A DNA stretch of 64,000 nucleotides. Source: JADJNW01 sp964517175. Lineage in GTDB: Bacteria > Bacteroidota > Bacteroidia > Chitinophagales > Saprospiraceae. Under the pieces are notes generated by a model that was given only the letters and a program-made list of their open reading frames with translations, was not told the DNA's origin and made no database searches. A program made the translations under genes and the position numbers. Below are positions 16,196-26,600 of this stretch, piece after piece; positions within the stretch are counted from its first letter, which is position 1; each line of letters begins with the position of its first letter. The stretch covers positions 24,969 to 88,968 of the forward strand of contig CAZFBU010000003.1 of NCBI GenBank assembly GCA_964517175.1, in the 5' to 3' direction.

Positions 16196-19180
16196 CTACC
16201 GCACAATCGTCACATCTCCTTCTTCCAGCACCACAACATCGTCAATAAATTCGACTTCTGCAAAATAGGTAAACACGCCGGGCGCCATCAGTTCGCCATT
16301 GAACCTGCCGTCCCAGCCGTACTGCTCCTGCCCGAGCGGCACATTTCTGGCTTCAAAAACGCGGTTACCCCAGCGATCATACACCTGCAAATTTCGTATG
16401 ATGCGCGCCCCCGGGCCGCCAAAAACCGTGAAGCGATCATTGAATCCATCGCCATTCGGTGAAAAAGCCGTCGGAACATACAAAGGTCGATTAACGGTTA
16501 CATTGACCGTCACGGAGTCCGTAGCGGTACAATTATCTCCATTGGACACCAGAATCGTGTAAGTGGTGGTGCGTGCCGGCATTACTTCCGGTCGCGGACA
16601 ATCCGTGCAGGACAGCCCGTCGGGAGGGCTCCAGTTGAAAACGACACCCCCTTCGCTGGCAATTGCCGACAAATCCACTGTGTAGCCCAGTTCCACCGTT
16701 TGGTCATCGCCTGCGTCCACGGTCAGCGGCGGTGGCTGGGTAAGGGTCGCTTCCACCGCATCCCGACATCCCTGCGCATCTTCAATGGTGAAATTGAAAG
16801 TGCCTGCGGGCAGGTTATCGAAAACCGGCGCAGGTTGGAAGGCATTGTCGCCAACGGCAAAAAGATAAGGCTCGGTGCCGCCGCTGCCACTCAATGTCAC
16901 GGAACCGGTCGGTATGCCATTGCAAAGTAGGTTCAGGAGACCTGCTACCTGCACGCGAACGGCATCGGGTTCGATGATGGCAACTTCACCATTGATCTCG
17001 CACTGGTTTTCATCCTGAACGGTGAGCGCGTAGTTGCCTGCCGGTAAATTGACAAGGGAATCTTTCGTCTCGCCATTATTCCAGGTGTAGCTGTATCGCC
17101 CGAAGCCTCCGGCAACGATCGCAGCCAGGCTGCCATCGGGTATGCCGTTGCAGCTCGCATTCAGCACATTGAAATCCAATGAGAGTGGAGGATGGTCTTC
17201 CATGTTGAATTGAAAATTACCTTCACACAGATTCGCGTCGCGTACCTGCACGTTGTAAACACCTGCGCTAAGACCCGCCAGGGAGTTTTCATCCCGAAAA
17301 CCCAATCCGTCGTTCCAGTTGTAATCGTAAGGTCCAAGTCCATTGGCAACAATCACCTCGATGGAGCCATCGGAAAAGCCATTGCAACTGGGCTGCACAA
17401 TCGCCTGCACCGAAGGGTCGAGCACCAATTCGAGTTCGCGCACCGGAATGACCATTGGTATTTCACAATTATTGCCATCGCGGATGACCACATCGTAGTC
17501 GCCACGCGGAATATCGGTCAGGCTGTTATTTGGCGAGAAGCCGGCGTTTTGCCAGTTGAATTCGTAAGGCTCGGTACCGCCGCTCAGGTTCAGGGTGACG
17601 GCCCCGTCCGTGCCGCCCCCGCAGGTTGGCATGGTGATGAGGGTGTCAATATTAAAAGGTGGCGGTGCTGCAACTTCAAAGCTGACAATGGTATCGCAGG
17701 TCGCCTGGTCGGTAATGGTGACGAAATAGGTATCCACTGCCAAGCCGGAAATATCTTCGGTTGTTTCGGTGGTGCTCCAGATATATTCGTAAGGGGCATA
17801 GTCATTGACAACAGTCAGGTCGATGGCACCATCATCGGCATCGGGGCAGGTCAGGTTAGAAATTTCTCCATTCACATCAAAATGCTCGCCGCAGCATTCC
17901 ACCGTCACGGTTTTAATGGCAGTGACCGTGCAGCCCTTGTCGCTGGTAACGCTCAGCACGATAGACTTTGTGCCCGCCCGGTTGAACGAAATTGCCGGCG
18001 GATCCTGATCGATAGAATTCGTGAGGCTGGCCGTTGGGCCAAATTGCCATTCCCAATTCGTAATCGTTCCCAACCCGAAGCTGGAGGCGTCGGTAAAGGA
18101 AATCTCCTCCCCTACACAAACGGTGGTATCGGAGTCTTCGATGATAAAATCCGCCTGTGGCCCCAGAAATTCCCCCGTACCGCCAAACTCAATGCGAAAG
18201 CCATTGCCCGTAGCCGAGAAATTGTTAATCATCAGGGCGTAGCTCCTGCCCGCTTCCATTTGGATGGGTGCCAGGAAGTTATCCTGCCGCGAATCGTTGC
18301 AGCCGGGCGGCTCGGAATCATCGGTGGAATTATCCCGCAGCCCGGTTGGGCCCATACACCGGCTGGGAAAGCTGAAATCTCCCGAAGCCATACACCGGAT
18401 GACGCGCTTGTTATCGCAGTTCAGGGCGCCTTCCGACAATTCATAGACCACAAAGTCGAGGTCGTCCGGTGGATTGAGCGGTGTGAGCACAAAGGTCAGC
18501 GAACCATCCGTGGCTGCCGTCCACGAAAACCAGGTAGAATTGGATTCAACGTTGCCGGGGAAACCATTGAGGCAGTCGGCATCATTGGCTTCGGTAGGGT
18601 CATTGCCCGCGCCGGATACCTGCTGGACGACGAATCCCGTCTTATCACAAAGCAAAGAGGCGATGTTACAATCAGAACCAGGGCGGGTAGGCGGGTTGTA
18701 GTTGTTGATGCAAAGCTGAAAGGTACCGGTATTGCCATTTCGGCCCTGCACGCGGATGAAGTATTTTTCGCCGACAGCTAAGCCACCTTTGTACAATTCA
18801 ATGACATTGTTGCCGCGCGTATCACTCGCGCATTGCTCCTGGTTGATAGTGCCGCCACAATCACCAAAGTACAGCGCCACTTCCGGGCTGCGCAGCGTAC
18901 CGCCTCGTCCCTGATCGGTTGCGCCCACAATAGTGATGGTGACATCGGTAGCGATGGGCGTAAATTCAAACCAAACGTCATTGCCGGCATTGGAAAAGCA
19001 GGTAGCGGCTTCGTATCCGGAGGGAGTTGCACCTGCATTTGAAAACTCGCCTACATCCGAGCACCAGTTGCCGGTTTGCGGCACCGGTATCGGGGTGTCG
19101 CAGGTATTGTTTGCAGGTTGTGCGGTCAGTGCCGTAACAAATAAGCAGAGCTTAATGATAATAGCGTAAATCAGCCTCAT
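16196..19180 (-). CDS. Large secreted protein with SprB repeats and a T9SS type B (gliding-motility) C-terminal domain
   Basis: About 994 residues from the ATG at 19180 (MRLIYAIII, signal peptide to ALTAQ); the frame is open to 19255. Two N-terminal beta domains (~25-165 and ~180-340, Cys-rich) precede a PKD-like domain (VCVGEEISFTDASS...). Then come about five SprB-type repeats of ~75 residues with the pattern CNG..DGSI...GG..PY.Y.WN.G....L.AG.Y.V.V.D...C. The C-terminus has VPTAFSPNGDGFNDRF and YDRWGNRVFE, the CHU_C/TIGR04131 sorting domain. It is likely a cell-surface adhesin or matrix protein exported by the type IX system. No secretion gene is in the window. Confidence 0.9.
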   Translation of the reverse strand: MRLIYAIIIKLCLFVTALTAQPANNTCDTPIPVPQTGNWCSDVGEFSNAGATPSGYEAATCFSNAGNDVWFEFTPIATDVTITIVGATDQGRGGTLRSPEVALYFGDCGGTINQEQCASDTRGNNVIELYKGGLAVGEKYFIRVQGRNGNTGTFQLCINNYNPPTRPGSDCNIASLLCDKTGFVVQQVSGAGNDPTEANDADCLNGFPGNVESNSTWFSWTAATDGSLTFVLTPLNPPDDLDFVVYELSEGALNCDNKRVIRCMASGDFSFPSRCMGPTGLRDNSTDDSEPPGCNDSRQDNFLAPIQMEAGRSYALMINNFSATGNGFRIEFGGTGEFLGPQADFIIEDSDTTVCVGEEISFTDASSFGLGTITNWEWQFGPTASLTNSIDQDPPAISFNRAGTKSIVLSVTSDKGCTVTAIKTVTVECCGEHFDVNGEISNLTCPDADDGAIDLTVVNDYAPYEYIWSTTETTEDISGLAVDTYFVTITDQATCDTIVSFEVAAPPPFNIDTLITMPTCGGGTDGAVTLNLSGGTEPYEFNWQNAGFSPNNSLTDIPRGDYDVVIRDGNNCEIPMVIPVRELELVLDPSVQAIVQPSCNGFSDGSIEVIVANGLGPYDYNWNDGLGFRDENSLAGLSAGVYNVQVRDANLCEGNFQFNMEDHPPLSLDFNVLNASCNGIPDGSLAAIVAGGFGRYSYTWNNGETKDSLVNLPAGNYALTVQDENQCEINGEVAIIEPDAVRVQVAGLLNLLCNGIPTGSVTLSGSGGTEPYLFAVGDNAFQPAPVFDNLPAGTFNFTIEDAQGCRDAVEATLTQPPPLTVDAGDDQTVELGYTVDLSAIASEGGVVFNWSPPDGLSCTDCPRPEVMPARTTTYTILVSNGDNCTATDSVTVNVTVNRPLYVPTAFSPNGDGFNDRFTVFGGPGARIIRNLQVYDRWGNRVFEARNVPLGQEQYGWDGRFNGELMAPGVFTYFAEVEFIDDVVVLEEGDVTIVR

Positions 19181-19379
19181 AGTCTTTCCGTATTTTTGTA
19201 GATTGGTAGAAATTTTGGGCGTTTCATTATTTTTCAGAGAAGACAGTTGCTCCAATATAACGCATTATAAACGTGGAATGTACGCAAATCGCGTATGCAA
19301 AATGGTCGGTTGTTTCGCAAATGACCATTTTTTAACAGGCTTTAACAGTTTTACCAATGCCAAATATAGGATAGAATTT

Positions 19380-20081
19380 ATGAAAAAACACATCCCTAAT
19401 CTCATTACCTTGTCAAATGCTTTTGCCGGTTGCTGTGCGGTAGCCTGTGTTTTTGCCGGGGCATACCCAATGGCGGCACTTTTCGTGGCTTTGGGCTTGC
19501 TCGCCGATTTTCTGGATGGTGTCCTGGCCCGGATCCTCCAGGTAAAATCGGAACTGGGCAAGCAGCTCGATTCTCTGGCGGATATGATTACCTTCGGCGT
19601 CGTGCCGGGGGCGGTGTTCTACCAACTGCTGAGCGCTGCGCCAACTACCACAAGCGCCGCATTCAACGCTTTTGCCTTGCCGGGTTTTCTTTTTCCGGTT
19701 TTTGCCTGCTATCGCCTCGCCAAATTTAATCTGGACACCCGGCAGTCGCTTTCTTTCCTCGGATTGCCAACGCCCGCCGCCACGATATTTGTGTTGGGAC
19801 TGATGCTGGTCGCGCATTTCGACTCCTTCGGCTTGCGCCAAATGGTGCTTCAGCCCTGGCTGCTGTACGGATGCCTCGCCGCGCTTTCCCTGCTCATGGT
19901 GTCGGAATTGCCGATGTTTAGTTTGAAATTTGAGCGATTTCAGTGGCAAGGCAATGAGATAAAATTTATCTTTGCGGCCGTATCGCTGGCCTTGCTGCTC
20001 TTTTTGCGGGAAGCAGCGCCGGCGATGATTATTTTCACTTACGTGCTGATTTCTATCGGGAAGGTTTTTACTAAACGCTAG
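19380..20081 (+). CDS. pssA: CDP-diacylglycerol-serine O-phosphatidyltransferase
   Basis: Makes phosphatidylserine, the precursor of phosphatidylethanolamine. 233 residues from the ATG at 19380 (MKKHIPNLITLSN); the upstream open frame to 19203 is not membrane-like. The CDP-alcohol phosphotransferase signature DG..AR........G...D...D is complete: DFLDGVLAR, then ELGKQLDSLAD. About six to eight hydrophobic segments follow. It heads a short plus-strand run with purS (31 bases downstream) and rsmI. Confidence 0.92.
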   Translation: MKKHIPNLITLSNAFAGCCAVACVFAGAYPMAALFVALGLLADFLDGVLARILQVKSELGKQLDSLADMITFGVVPGAVFYQLLSAAPTTTSAAFNAFALPGFLFPVFACYRLAKFNLDTRQSLSFLGLPTPAATIFVLGLMLVAHFDSFGLRQMVLQPWLLYGCLAALSLLMVSELPMFSLKFERFQWQGNEIKFIFAAVSLALLLFLREAAPAMIIFTYVLISIGKVFTKR

Positions 20082-20112
20082 TAAATCGGCAAACCAGCAA
20101 ATTCAAAACAAC

Positions 20113-20367
20113 ATGAAATTCGTTGCCGAAATAGACATCATGCCGCTCAAGGAACTGCTCGATCCGCAGGGCAAAACCGTTGCTAAAAATATGCACCACG
20201 TCCACCTTCACGGTGTGGAAGACGTACGCATTGGCAAACACATTACCATGACGCTGGAAGCCGAATCGGAAGCCGCCGCCCGCGAAACGGTGGAAGCTGC
20301 CTGCAAAAAACTGCTGGCAAACGTCATCATGGAGAGCTATTCTTTTGAGTTGCTCCCGGTAGAATAG
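20113..20367 (+). CDS. purS: Phosphoribosylformylglycinamidine synthase subunit PurS
   Basis: 84 residues. PurS bridges PurL and PurQ in the fourth step of purine synthesis in organisms with the small three-part enzyme. The typical features are present: the N-terminal strand MKFVAEIDIMPLKELLDPQG, GVEDVRIGKHITMTLE in the middle, and CKKLLANVIMESYSFEL at the end. purL and purQ are not next to it. It lies between pssA and rsmI with short spacings, so co-transcription is likely although the functions are unrelated. Confidence 0.92.
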   Translation: MKFVAEIDIMPLKELLDPQGKTVAKNMHHVHLHGVEDVRIGKHITMTLEAESEAAARETVEAACKKLLANVIMESYSFELLPVE

Positions 20368-20399
20368 GCGATCCGCCCTGATCGAATAAATATCTTCTC

Positions 20400-21065
20400 A
20401 TGCTTTACGTCGTACCTACTCCCATCGGCAATCTCGAAGACATGACGCTTCGGGCCATCCGCATACTCCGGGAGGTAGATTTGATCCTGGCAGAAGATAC
20501 CCGCACTTCCAAAAAACTGCTCGACCACTTCGACATTTCTACCCCGGTGCGTTCTTACCATGTACACAATGAGCACGGTATCGTTGAAGGGCTAACGGAA
20601 CAGTTGCAAAGCGGCGCTACCTTCGCCCTCATTTCCGATGCGGGTACGCCGGGTATTTCCGATCCCGGATTCCTGCTCGTGCGGGCGTGCGTGCAGGCGG
20701 GCGTGCGCGTAGAATGCCTGCCGGGGCCAACCGCTTTCGTGCCGGCGCTGGTGGCTTCTGGTTTACCGTGTGACAAATTTTACTACGAAGGTTTTCTGCC
20801 GCATAAAAAGGGCAGACAAACGCGGCTGACTTACCTGGCGGAACTGGAATGTACGTTTGTTCTGTACGAATCGCCGCACCGGCTTGTAAAATGCCTGGAG
20901 CAACTGATCGAGCACTGCGGCGCGGAGCGAATGGCCTGCGTTTGCCGGGAATTGACCAAGCTGCATGAGGATGTGCGCACGGCTACGCTGAGAGAATTGC
21001 ACGAACATTACGTGGCTCAGCCGAGTGTGAAAGGGGAAATCGTACTTGTGGTTGGCGGCAAGTAG
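20400..21065 (+). CDS. rsmI: 16S rRNA (cytidine-1402-2'-O)-methyltransferase
   Basis: 221 residues, SAM-dependent tetrapyrrole-methylase fold. RsmI modifies C1402 in the ribosomal P site. Motifs: VVPTPIGNLEDMTLRAI at the N-terminus, LAEDTRTSKKLLDHF, ISDAGTPGISDPGF, and LPGPTAFVPALVASGLP. The protein is shorter than many RsmI proteins (about 280) because the C-terminal extension is absent, as in the short Bacteroidota version. It follows purS after 32 bases. Confidence 0.93.
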   Translation: MLYVVPTPIGNLEDMTLRAIRILREVDLILAEDTRTSKKLLDHFDISTPVRSYHVHNEHGIVEGLTEQLQSGATFALISDAGTPGISDPGFLLVRACVQAGVRVECLPGPTAFVPALVASGLPCDKFYYEGFLPHKKGRQTRLTYLAELECTFVLYESPHRLVKCLEQLIEHCGAERMACVCRELTKLHEDVRTATLRELHEHYVAQPSVKGEIVLVVGGK

Positions 21066-21160
21066 TACTAATTCGGAAATTGGAAATCGGAAGTTGAGCG
21101 AAGCGAAACCCCGTGCGGCAGGTCGGGATGGGAAAGTGGCGCGCAGGAATGCTCCCTTTT

Positions 21161-21850
21161 TCAATCTACATTTTTTTGAAAATGCAACACCTGCTCGTCC
21201 AGATCAAAAGCGCAAAGATACCCCATCTCCGGGCGTCGTCCGGCATATACGCAGCCGGCGTCAATGTCCAGCACCGGCAGGTTATGTAAGTTCCGCAACT
21301 GCTCTTCGATCGTCGTTTTCTTCATTGGCGTATGCCCGTGCACGATGACGCGCGTCCCGAGCCATTGTTTGTCAATGTCTTCGTACCATTGGCGAATCCA
21401 AAGCATCGCATCTTGATCCGAAAAAGGATTACCTTGCTGAAAATTCAAGCCCGCATGCACCAGAATGTACGCATCTACTTCAAAATAATAATCCAGATTT
21501 TCGACAAAAGCGAAATATTCATTGGGGATATCGGGCTTGCCGTCTTCTGCCACAAAGCTCTTAATCGTGGCGACACCACCGTTTTCCAACCAGAAATCCA
21601 TTTCGATATCGCCATCATCCGCAAACGCGTTGAGCATCATCAATTCGTGATTGCCCATTAGACAATGGACCTGGTAGCCCGCTTTCCGCAAAGCAAAGAT
21701 CGAATCGAGAACCCCCTTGCTATCCGGTCCACGATCGATATAATCGCCGAGCAGATAGAGCTCATCTTCGGTAGAGAAAGCAATTTTATCCAATAAAGCT
21801 TCAAATGATTTTTTACAACCGTGAATGTCAGAAATTGCAAATTTGCGCAT
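21161..21850 (-). CDS. Calcineurin-like metallophosphatase (serine/threonine phosphatase or diadenosine tetraphosphatase type)
   Basis: 229 residues, cytosolic. The two-metal phosphoesterase signature is complete: AISDIHGC (D-x-H), LLGDYIDRGPDSKG (G-D-x2-D-R-G), MGNHELMM (G-N-H-E) and later VHAGLNF and VHGHTPM. The family includes PrpA-type protein phosphatases and ApaH-like enzymes, and the sequence does not separate them. It stands alone; rsmI ends 95 bases away in the converging direction. That spacer holds short degenerate repeats and no gene. Confidence 0.88.
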   Translation of the reverse strand: MRKFAISDIHGCKKSFEALLDKIAFSTEDELYLLGDYIDRGPDSKGVLDSIFALRKAGYQVHCLMGNHELMMLNAFADDGDIEMDFWLENGGVATIKSFVAEDGKPDIPNEYFAFVENLDYYFEVDAYILVHAGLNFQQGNPFSDQDAMLWIRQWYEDIDKQWLGTRVIVHGHTPMKKTTIEEQLRNLHNLPVLDIDAGCVYAGRRPEMGYLCAFDLDEQVLHFQKNVD

Positions 21851-21866
21851 AAGCTTACAGACGTAA

Positions 21867-21908
21867 TGGGGTGTTGAATGATCGAAAACTCACTTATCCA
21901 ACACCCCA
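21867..21908 (-). terminator. Perfect 10-bp inverted repeat downstream of the amidohydrolase
   Basis: TGGGGTGTTG (21867-21876) pairs with CAACACCCCA (21899-21908) across a 22-base loop, between the amidohydrolase stop and the phosphatase start. A U-tract is lacking, so it may be an mRNA-end hairpin or an operator for the phosphatase. Confidence 0.35.
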
Positions 21909-21923
21909 AAACGCTATGGGTTT

Positions 21924-23561
21924 TTATCGCTTACCACTGGTGGAGTCTTTCATACCGCCTTTGGTGCGAATGGTCGGGTATTTGATACCCAATTGCTCCA
22001 GATAAGAACCATATTTTGTTTCATCATAATAGAATTTTTCCAACTGTGGCCGAAATTCCTGCATGATCTCTGTATTCAGATAAACCGCTGGCTTGTCTTC
22101 TTCACTTACCATCGGGATGTATTCCTGCTTCATGCCTTGCTCCTTACGGAAATATTCCCACGCCTGATCCACCAATTCGGGTTGCAAAACAAAATCGAGC
22201 AGCGTCATTGCTTCCGCTTTTGCGCCGGCGACCACGCCCTTGTGGGCAATCGGCGTGGCCATGGCTACGGCGTTCGACCAGTGGTGCCCCTGCAAGCCCG
22301 GAATATTGGATGGAAAACGCATGGTCACGGTTGGCAATTTCCAGGAAATATCGCCGATATCATCGGAGCCGCCACTGCGAGGTGTAGTGACCGGTAGCCC
22401 CATTTCTGAGAGTTCCATATCCAATCCGACCGTATCGCGGGCACCCACTTCTGCCTGCAACGCCTTCGCCAGCATTTGGTCTTCTTTACTCCATTCGGGT
22501 AGTCCAACCTGCTTGATATTTTCGTACATCGTTTCGGCAATGACCTGATTGAAATGGCGCGGCCAGGCAGAGCCCAGCACTTTGCGCTTCACCGTCGTGC
22601 CGGTCATCAGAGCAGCGCCTTCGGCGATTTTGTTGCCACGTTCGTACAAATCCATAATGCCGGGATAATTCACGTGCCGGAAGTAAAACCAGATGGAGGC
22701 TTTGGAAGGCACCACATTGGGTTGGTCGCCGCCGTTTTTAATCACATGGTGTGATCGCTGAATCGGATCAATGTGCTCGCGGGTATATTGCCAGCCAATG
22801 CTCATCAGTTCTACGGCATCGAGCGCACTTCGCCCACGCCAGGGAGCGCCTGCCGAGTGGGCTGCTTCTCCTTCAAATTCGTATTCGACCGAAATCAAAC
22901 CCGTGCCCCAGGCTTGCCCGTAAGAAACGCTCAGATTGTCGCTTACATGTGTAAAAATGCACATATCGACTTCGTCGAAGTAGCCATCTCGGGTGAAATA
23001 GGCTTTGGTACCAACGAGTTCTTCCGCTACACCGGGCCAAACGATCAGCGTACCGGGAATTTTTTCGCGCTCCATGATTTCTTTCACTGCTAAAACAGCG
23101 ACAATATTTAGTGGAGTACCGGAGTTGTGTCCTTCGCCGTGCCCGGGCGCTCCTTCCACGATCGGATCATGGTAGGCCACACCCGGTTTTTGCGATGCCT
23201 TTGGGATGCAGTCCAGGTCGCTGCCAATGGCAATGACGGGTTTGCCGTTGCCCCATTTGGCCCACCAGGCCGTGGGTACATCGGAGATACCATGCTCGAT
23301 TTCAAAACCGTTTTCTTCCAGAATGCCGGTAAGATACTTGGATGTTTCCACTTCCTGAAAGCCAAGCTCCGCGAAGCTGAACACTTTGTCCACCATGACT
23401 TGCGCCATTTTGGCGTTGCCATCAATCTTTTCGATAACTTCTTGTTTGAGTTTGGTAATGCGCTCGTCCAGCGCTTTCTGCTCTTTTTTTGAGCGTTCCT
23501 GCGCCAGTAGCAGTCCCGGTAAAATCAGAAATAGGCAAAGGATTTTTAATGCGTTTTTCAT
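21924..23561 (-). CDS. Secreted M20-family amidohydrolase (AbgB-like)
   Basis: 545 residues with a signal peptide (FLILPGLLLAQ). It matches the aminobenzoyl-glutamate/peptidase M20D group: AELGFQEVETSKYL, GSDLDCIPKASQ, GHGEGHNSGTPLN (metal ligands H and E), AEELVGTKAYF, and HSAGAPWRGRSALDAVE in the dimerisation/lid region, then PRSGGSDDIGDISW and QGHHWSNAVA. Substrates are likely N-acyl amino acids or p-aminobenzoyl-glutamate, but a secreted form suggests a peptide-like scavenging role (inference). It lies 126 bases after the BNR protein on the same strand. Confidence 0.88.
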   Translation of the reverse strand: MKNALKILCLFLILPGLLLAQERSKKEQKALDERITKLKQEVIEKIDGNAKMAQVMVDKVFSFAELGFQEVETSKYLTGILEENGFEIEHGISDVPTAWWAKWGNGKPVIAIGSDLDCIPKASQKPGVAYHDPIVEGAPGHGEGHNSGTPLNIVAVLAVKEIMEREKIPGTLIVWPGVAEELVGTKAYFTRDGYFDEVDMCIFTHVSDNLSVSYGQAWGTGLISVEYEFEGEAAHSAGAPWRGRSALDAVELMSIGWQYTREHIDPIQRSHHVIKNGGDQPNVVPSKASIWFYFRHVNYPGIMDLYERGNKIAEGAALMTGTTVKRKVLGSAWPRHFNQVIAETMYENIKQVGLPEWSKEDQMLAKALQAEVGARDTVGLDMELSEMGLPVTTPRSGGSDDIGDISWKLPTVTMRFPSNIPGLQGHHWSNAVAMATPIAHKGVVAGAKAEAMTLLDFVLQPELVDQAWEYFRKEQGMKQEYIPMVSEEDKPAVYLNTEIMQEFRPQLEKFYYDETKYGSYLEQLGIKYPTIRTKGGMKDSTSGKR

Positions 23562-23687
23562 ACGAATTCAATGTTTTGATTAGAAAAAACGGGTCGTGGA
23601 TCAAACCAGTGGATGGGATTTCGTAAATCTTGGAGATTTGCAAAATCTGAGCAAGCGACCAACTGTTTTGATCCATTACCAAAAAAC

Positions 23688-26600
23688 TTAGCTTCTCTTT
23701 GTTTTCAATTGTAAAAATTCAACCCCCGCAGCTTTCACCGCCGCATTGATCTTGTCCAATCGTTCTGACAGCAGTTGATTCAAATCGGTCAGTTCCTTCT
23801 CCAATTCCTGCGTCACTTCTCCGCGGAAGTCCTCCGCCTGATCGGTTGGCGGAAAGTCGCCGCGCTGCTGATCCGCCATGAGGAACGCCAGGCGGTTGTT
23901 GATGCGAATGCCGTAGTTGAGCGGGTCTTGCACACTCTGATTTTTCGTCATGTGTATATTATTCTCGATCAGACTCATATCTTCATCCAATTTAGAAATC
24001 ATCGCGATAATTTCTTTATTGTCCGGGTCTTCTTCGAGCTTGCTAGTCAGGTATTCCAGGTCTTTGCGCAGGGTGCGAATGTCCAGAATTGCCTGGTGCG
24101 CCTCGCTCACTTTGTCACGCACTTTGATGAGAAAATCGAATTGCGCCTGATAATCGTCTTTCGTATTCGGCAAACGCGGGTCCCCGATGATCTCGAATTC
24201 CTGTTCTACGCGTTCGCCATTCACCGTCAAACGTGCTTTGTAAATACCCGGCACAGCCTTCGGCCCGCGATTGGGCGAGGCGTACAGCACCATGCCCGGA
24301 AATTCTTTGAAGCCCGGATAACGCATATCCCAAACGAAGCGATTGCCCCCTTTTTTGACATTCAATTTTTTAGCCCGCTCTTTGGCCGTGTTGGTATAAG
24401 TTTGAATAATATCGTCGTCCATTTCCAGTATTTCCAGCTTGATGTCATCTTCCGGATTCAGATTTTTAACAAAATAGTGGAAAATTACGCCATCTGGATG
24501 GTTCGTGCCTTCCAGCCGCTGATCGGCGCCGCCCCAGCCACCGCCTTGCGCCATGCGGTACGATGGTTTGGATTTAAAAAGGTAAAAATCGCTTTGCGCA
24601 ATTTTTGCATCCATTTCCTGGAAAGGCGTGAGGTCATCAATCATCCAGAAGCTACGCCCGTGCGTTGCCGCGATCAGTGCATTATCTCGAACATGAAGGT
24701 CACGGATCGAAACAATCGGCAGGTTCAACTGAAATGGTTGCCAGTTTTTCCCATCATCGAAAGAGATGTACATGCCCCACTCCGTGCCCGCGTAAAGCAA
24801 GCCCGGACGCTTGTGGTCGGCGCGAATGGCGCGCGTGTAGTGATTTTTGTCGATGCCATTGGTAATCAATTCCCAAGTCTTGCCGTAGTCGGTCGTTTTG
24901 TACAAATAAGGCATATAATCGCCAAATTTGTAATGCGTTGCCGCCACATAAGCGCCACCTCGTACGAATGGATTCACATCAATGCAATTCATCATGTTCA
25001 GCTTCGGCGACCCCGGAGGCGTCACGTTCGTCCAGGTTTTGCCACCATCGCGGGTGACGTGCAGCAAGCCGTCATCCGAACCCGCCCAGATCACGCCTTC
25101 TTCCTGTGGCGATTCGGTCACGGCGAAGATATTGGCGTAGAATTCCGCACCGGTGTTGTCTTGCGTGATCGGACCGCCGGAGGATTCAATGGTTTTAGGA
25201 TCCGCGCGCGAAAGATCAGGACTGATGGTTTCCCAGGTTTGTCCCTCGTTGTAAGTTACATGCAATTGGTTCGACCCAGCGTACAATTTCTTCGGATTGT
25301 GCGGACTAAAGAATACCGGGAAATTCCAGTTGAAGCGATATTTCATCACTTCCGCGCCAGAGCCAGCGGGATTATCAGGCCAAACATTCGTCGAACGAGT
25401 CTGCCCGGTGCTGTGATCTAGCCGGGACATATAGCCTTTGTAAGTACCACCGTAAACGATGTCTGGATTGTCAGGATCGGGAGCAAGGTGCGCACTTTCG
25501 CCGCCCGTAGTTGATTCCCAATCACTTTCCGTAATTGCATTCCCGGAAGTACGATGTAAAATTCTAATCGCTGAATTATCCTGCTGTGCACCGTAAATTC
25601 GATACGGGAAATGATTATCAGTGACAACACGGTAAAACTGTGCAGTCGGTTGGTTGTGGTATGTCGTCCAATTTTCACCGCCATCATTCGATACTTGCGC
25701 ACCGCCATCATCGGCAATCGCCATGCGCTGGTTGTTTTCCGGCGCGATCCACAGGTCGTGATGATCACCGTGTGGCGTACCAATTCGATCCCAGTTTTCG
25801 CCGCCATCTTTTGAGCGCCAGAAACTTACGTTACAAACATACACCATATCTTCGTCTTGGGTATCGGCATAAATTCTCGAATAATACCAGGCACGCTGCC
25901 GCAATTCGCGAAAGCCACTCGTCTTTTTCCAGGTCTTACCACCGTCATCCGAGCGGAAAACGCCGCCCTCTTCATTTTCGATGATCGCCCAGACGCGTTT
26001 TGAATTCAAAGGCGAAACCGTCACCCCAACGATGCCCCACACGCCTTTCGGCAAACCAGGGTTGTTGGTCAATTTCGTCCAGGTATCCCCACCGTCGGTG
26101 CTTTTCCAAAGGTGACTGCCTGGGCCGCCGCTATCCATACGGTAGCCATTGCGCTTGATTTCCCAGGTGCTCGCGTACAGGATGCGTGGATTGTTCGGAT
26201 CAAGCACCAAATCCACTGCGCCCGCTTTGTCGCTTTCAAATAAGATGCGCTCCCAGGTTTCGCCCCCATCTTTAGAGCGATAAACACCGCGCATATCGTT
26301 GGGTTTCCAAAGATTCCCCATGGCAGCCACATAGACCAAATCCGGGTTTTTCGGGTGCACCCGAATCCGTCCAATATGCTCAGATTCTTTCAAACCAATG
26401 GACTTCCAGGTTTCTCCGGCATCAGTAGAGCGCCAAAGTCCCTGACCACTAGACACGTTGCCCCGCACGGTCTGCTCGCCTTCGCCCACATAAACTACAT
26501 TGGGGTCACTTTCTGCGACTACCACTGCACCAATCGAACCACCAAAATAGCCATCAGAGATACAAGCCCAAGTGTTGCCGCCGTCCATGGTTTTCCACAC

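Noticed and set aside
17192..18781. 529-codon plus-strand frame opposite the SprB-repeat protein
   Set aside because: Shadow of a repetitive, biased coding sequence. No start signal or recognisable domain.
12714..21096. Shared 13-mer AAATCGGAAGTTG in two spacers (near 12714 and 21084)
   Set aside because: Too short and without further matching flanks to call a dispersed element.
21066..21160. Short degenerate repeats and GC-rich half-palindrome between rsmI and the phosphatase
   Set aside because: No consistent unit or stem that I could define. It may be a decayed repeat.
23775..25421. 548-codon plus-strand frame opposite the BNR protein
   Set aside because: The minus strand carries unambiguous Asp-box repeats. 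The antisense frame has no features.
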